From Symbiodinium natans (lineage: Eukaryota > Sar > Dinophyceae > Suessiales > Symbiodiniaceae): a stretch of 64,000 nucleotides of DNA. The translations under genes were made by a program, and so were the position numbers. Positions within the stretch are counted from its first letter, which is position 1, and each line of letters opens with the position of its first letter. This document shows positions 61,693 to 64,000 of the stretch, one piece after another. The notes beneath the pieces were generated by a model. The model saw nothing but the letters and a program-made list of their open reading frames with translations, was not told where the DNA came from and did no database searches. The DNA lies in assembly GCA_905221605.1 (NCBI GenBank), contig CAJNDS010000112.1:1-64000 (forward strand), given 5' to 3'.

Positions 61693-61755
61693 TGCTCCAG
61701 GGAGGGAAGATTGCGCCTTTGTGCTCTTGAGTTTCTTGAGCTTTCGAAGCTCCTT
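61684..61755 (-). CDS. basic exon, frame unresolved
   Basis: After AAACTCCAG one frame reads KELRKLKKLKSTKAQSSLPG and stops at a TAA inside the telomere array. The frame that would follow the exon at 61867 in phase reads EGASKAQETQEHKGAIFPPW. Confidence 0.45.
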   Translation of the reverse strand, partial: KELRKLKKLKSTKAQSSLPGAQP

Positions 61756-61866
61756 CTGGAGTTTTGAAGCGACTCCGCCTTTTCAGCTAAGCCCTCCCCC
61801 CCCTCCCGCCCCAAAAAAAGGCTAAACCATCTCTGACCCTAAACCCTAAAAGCCTAAACCTAAAAC

Positions 61867-61968
61867 CTCGGCTCTGCCAAGCGTCGGCATCTGGCAGATC
61901 ACCCATGAGGCGGCAAGACTCCACCTCGGAAAAATTCCGTTCTGACAGATTATGACTATGGCCAAGAT
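61867..61968 (-). CDS. internal exon, unknown protein
   Basis: Acceptor CTTGGAAG, 33 codons LGHSHNLSERNFSEVESCRL then MGDLPDADAWQSR, donor GTTTTAGG leading into degenerate telomere units (61837-61866). Confidence 0.55.
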
Positions 61969-62170
61969 CTTCCAAGGAGACATAGATCACAGTAGATCAT
62001 AGCAGAATACATTCTAGCGGTTTCTGAGGAGGCGCTTCATAGAGCTTGGGATTGAGAGGCTTTGGATTTTGGGGCCCGGTGCCAAAAAGTTGGCGACACC
62101 CTCTCCAAACATCGTCCGCTAGGGTTGAAGATAAGCCAAACTACGAGTACCCCTACATCCAAACCCTAAC

Positions 62171-62229
62171 CTGGTGGTGCCCAGCACTGAGGCGCGCGCC
62201 AGCGCTAAAGCCAGCGCCTCCGGACTTGG
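62171..62229 (-). CDS. five-exon gene (62.2-63.3 kb), exon 5 seen
   Basis: Acceptor CCCACATAG, KSGGAGFSAGARLSAGHHQ, donor GTTAGGG. Starts with CC, completing the codon left by the exon at 62314-62390. Confidence 0.65.
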
Positions 62230-62285
62230 CTATGTGGGCATTGAGAGTTTACAGTTTGGGATTGTTGTGTTCATCAAAAAAAGGG

Positions 62286-62313
62286 GCTAAACCCTAAACC
62301 CTAAACCCTAAAC
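62286..62313 (-). repeat. CCCTAAA units at the donor of exon 4
   Basis: Four units beginning GTTTAGGG in sense. Confidence 0.9.
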
Positions 62314-62390
62314 CGGGCATGAACCAAACCAAGGCCTTGCGATCACCCATCGCCATGGCCATCTGCAGCAAATACCGGCTGTGGTAGGTC
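62314..62390 (-). CDS. five-exon gene (62.2-63.3 kb), exon 4
   Basis: Acceptor CCACGTCTCAG, 25 codons TYHSRYLLQMAMAMGDRKAL then VWFMP, donor G|GTTTAGGG. 77 nt. Phase fits on both sides. Confidence 0.75.
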
Positions 62391-62461
62391 CTGAGACGTG
62401 GAAAAGCACCTTTAGGCCTCCAAAACCCTACGAGTAAGCCTCAGGATGCCTGTGTGCCTCT

Positions 62462-62552
62462 AAATCCTAAACCCTAAACCCTAAACCCTAAACCCTAAAC
62501 CCTAAACCCTAAACCCTAAACCCTAAACCCTAAACCCTAAACCCTAACCCTA
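62462..62552 (-). repeat. CCCTAAA array in intron 3-4
   Basis: Thirteen units. Confidence 0.95.
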
Positions 62553-62555
62553 CAC

Positions 62556-62646
62556 CTGTGGCTAGGGCTCAGGGTGGCAAGTGGCCGCGCACAGGGGCTC
62601 CCACCCCCCGGGTGCGGTCGACTACAGATCTCAAGCCGAGTCAACC
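62556..62646 (-). CDS. five-exon gene (62.2-63.3 kb), exon 3
   Basis: Acceptor GTGAAGGTAG, 29 codons LTRLEICSRPHPGGGSPCAR then PLATLSPSH, donor GTGTAGGG. Two-base start and two-base end agree with its neighbours. MITE A lies immediately 5'. Confidence 0.65.
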
Positions 62647-62655
62647 CTACCTTCA

Positions 62656-62751
62656 CTACTATTTGCTTAAGAACCCCAAAAGAATAAAGATAATAATCCC
62701 TTAACAAGGAAGAATATCTTTTATTTTGGGGGGGGTTCTTAAGCAATTAGT
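62656..62751. mobile_element. MITE family A, copy 5, inside an intron
   Basis: CTACTATTTGCTTAAGAACC to GGGGTTCTTAAGCAATTAG; ends ten bases from the predicted acceptor of exon 3. Confidence 0.85.
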
Positions 62752-62898
62752 TGTTCATGTTGAGTACGGCTCAGATTCTCACTGAACACATCTGAGCCAT
62801 GACAGTCAGTTCACTGGCAGCCAAGCATCATCATCTTCGCCACGGCTGGTTCCATCAGCCTAGCTTGGCCCGACCAGTCCTAAGCCTGAAACCCCTAC

Positions 62899-63010
62899 CT
62901 TGGTAGCCCAGTAACCATACCATAACAAGGGCACCCTTTTTGGGGTTGGCTATTTTGGAAGGGAACCTAACCCAAAAAAAATGGGTAAAGGGTACCACTG
63001 GGCTACCAAG
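62899..63010. mobile_element. inverted-repeat element J
   Basis: Perfect 14-bp ends CTTGGTAGCCCAGT and ACTGGGCTACCAAG; no ORF; in the same intron as MITE A copy 5. Confidence 0.8.
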
Positions 63011-63037
63011 CTACTGCTACACCCCCGCACCATACTG

Positions 63038-63121
63038 GGTTTAGGGGGGGGTTTAGGGTGTAGGGTTTAGGGTTTAGGGTTTAGGGTTTAGGGTTTAGGG
63101 TTTAGGGTTTAGGGTTTAGGG
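63038..63121 (+). repeat. TTTAGGG array in intron 2-3
   Basis: Eleven units after a G run. Confidence 0.95.
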
Positions 63122-63138
63122 GTTCCGAAGCCTCAAAC

Positions 63139-63195
63139 GCCAGATTGCTTGCCTCGAGCATCCCCCCTCTGAGACGAAGTCGCGCTCCCGGGATG
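63139..63195 (-). CDS. five-exon gene (62.2-63.3 kb), exon 2
   Basis: Acceptor TGTCCCCACAG, SRERDFVSEGGCSRQAIW, donor GTTTGAGG. Phases agree with both neighbours. Confidence 0.6.
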
Positions 63196-63221
63196 CTGTG
63201 GGGACACGTCTGTCGGCATAA

Positions 63222-63271
63222 TCCTAAACCCTAAACCCTAAACCCTAAACCCTAAACCCTGAACCCTAAAC
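63222..63271 (-). repeat. CCCTAAA array in intron 1-2
   Basis: Seven units, starting GTTTAGGG at the donor in sense. Confidence 0.95.
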
Positions 63272-63322
63272 CCGTTGGCACTCCAGGGATGCTCTCTGGC
63301 GGCGACTGCTGCTTTCTTCTTT
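63272..63322 (-). CDS. five-exon gene (62.2-63.3 kb), exon 1 seen
   Basis: Acceptor TTTCTTCTTAAG-type, in-phase reading RRKQQSPPESIPGVPT; another frame reads KEESSSRRQRASLECQR. Donor GTTTAGGG. Confidence 0.55.
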
Positions 63323-63388
63323 CTTAAGAAGACTCTTCTAATGTGTGGGCCATGTGGGGCAGCTGACCCAGGCCCCCTTCTCCCACAT

Positions 63389-63419
63389 CCTAAACCCTAA
63401 ACCCTAAACCCTAAACCCC
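63389..63419 (-). repeat. CCCTAAA array
   Basis: Four to five units. Confidence 0.9.
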
Positions 63420-64000
63420 CACAGTTAGAGCAACCCACCCCCACAAAAAAAAAATCCACCGACAGTCTCGTGTCCCAGGAGGGCCCCAACCCCAGATAAG
63501 AAAGCAGCAGCAAAAGGATCAACATCGTAGCACGTACTCTTACAATACATGAATGATGATGGTGGATGGTAGCATTTTTGCATGACCTTGGTTCTTTCCC
63601 AGTTGCGCACGACGCACCCAGTTGGAAACCTAGGACCTGGTTGCAAACTCCTCTTCAACTGCGGGAAACGTGAGCCCCAAAAGCCTGCACTATCTTGTGC
63701 CCCTGAACTCCTAACACCCCTAAACCAACAAACGCTCAAACCCGGCCAGGGGGCTGAATCTCCGGGCCGTATCCCGCGCTGCCTTCAGCCTCAGCCGGCT
63801 GAAGCTCGGAGCTGTTCAGGTTTTGACGTTTGACTATGCAGCCGCAGGTTGAACCCCTCTCGGTTTTGTGGGGTGCTGGAGGTCAGCCGGCTGAGACAGT
63901 GAAGTAACCAATCCCCAGTCTCGTCCGCAACCATCCCTCGCACGATGCGAAGGTTTCGTTTTACACGCGGGCTGCCTACAACACCATCGTAAGCTCAGGA
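63420..64000. other. unassigned window end
   Basis: The minus frame at 63425-63739 contains VDPFAAAFLSGVGALLGHET, possibly an exon; other frames overlap. Confidence 0.3.

Noticed and set aside
3331-63419. CRISPR array (repeats alternating with 50-120 nt unique spacers)
   Set aside because: The repeats are tandem telomere units of variable length and orientation, and the spacers are exon-like; no cas-like genes.
1-64000. True chromosome end or subtelomere
   Set aside because: Arrays are short, interrupted, in both orientations and spread over the whole window.

Overview
The window looks like nuclear DNA of a eukaryote with TTTAGGG-type telomere repeats, most plausibly a dinoflagellate. The reasons are a moderately GC-rich genome, very short exons, frequent GC 5' splice sites beside GT ones, long runs of genes on one strand, families of about 100-bp inverted-repeat elements, and roughly 100 interstitial TTTAGGG/CCCTAAA arrays. 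No dinoflagellate spliced-leader relict was found, so the lineage is an inference. There is no bacterial-style operon, rRNA gene, convincing tRNA or CRISPR.

The central observation is how genes and arrays relate. The unique islands of 50-200 bp between arrays repeatedly read as exons with an AG acceptor, an open frame and a GT or GC donor. On the sense strand, TTTAGGG arrays tend to sit against donors, so that the unit itself supplies GTTTAGGG, and CCCTAAA arrays tend to sit just upstream of acceptors. In one place (46264-46331) the predicted intron is a 68-nt GT..AG stretch made almost entirely of telomere units. Several exon chains keep reading phase across such introns. All exon calls were made by eye from frames and splice sites, with no RNA or homology search.

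Layout. 0.5-2.1 kb: minus-strand ankyrin-repeat gene split by an 0.9-kb GT-rich minisatellite. 3.4-22.4 kb: scattered exon islands on both strands, including a long TTTGGGG array and many arrays. 25.4-27.2 kb: minus-strand four-exon gene of unknown function. 30.5-33.0 kb: array-free stretch with an armadillo-like exon and a MYND zinc-finger exon, both minus. 35.1-38.5 kb: minus-strand PARP (ADP-ribosyltransferase) gene cut into many small exons. 39.2-42.5 kb: more minus-strand exons. 43.8-48.5 kb: minus-strand gene ending in a ubiquitin-like plus HEAT-repeat exon with one frameshift and one in-frame stop. 49.1-50.2 kb: plus-strand four-exon gene. 51.0-58.8 kb: minus-strand exons. 61.7-63.3 kb: minus-strand multi-exon gene, five exons of which join in phase.

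Dispersed between these are at least eleven small inverted-repeat or dispersed families (labelled A-K here), none with a visible transposase. Family A has five copies. Long ORFs inside the repeats are artefacts of repeat periodicity.
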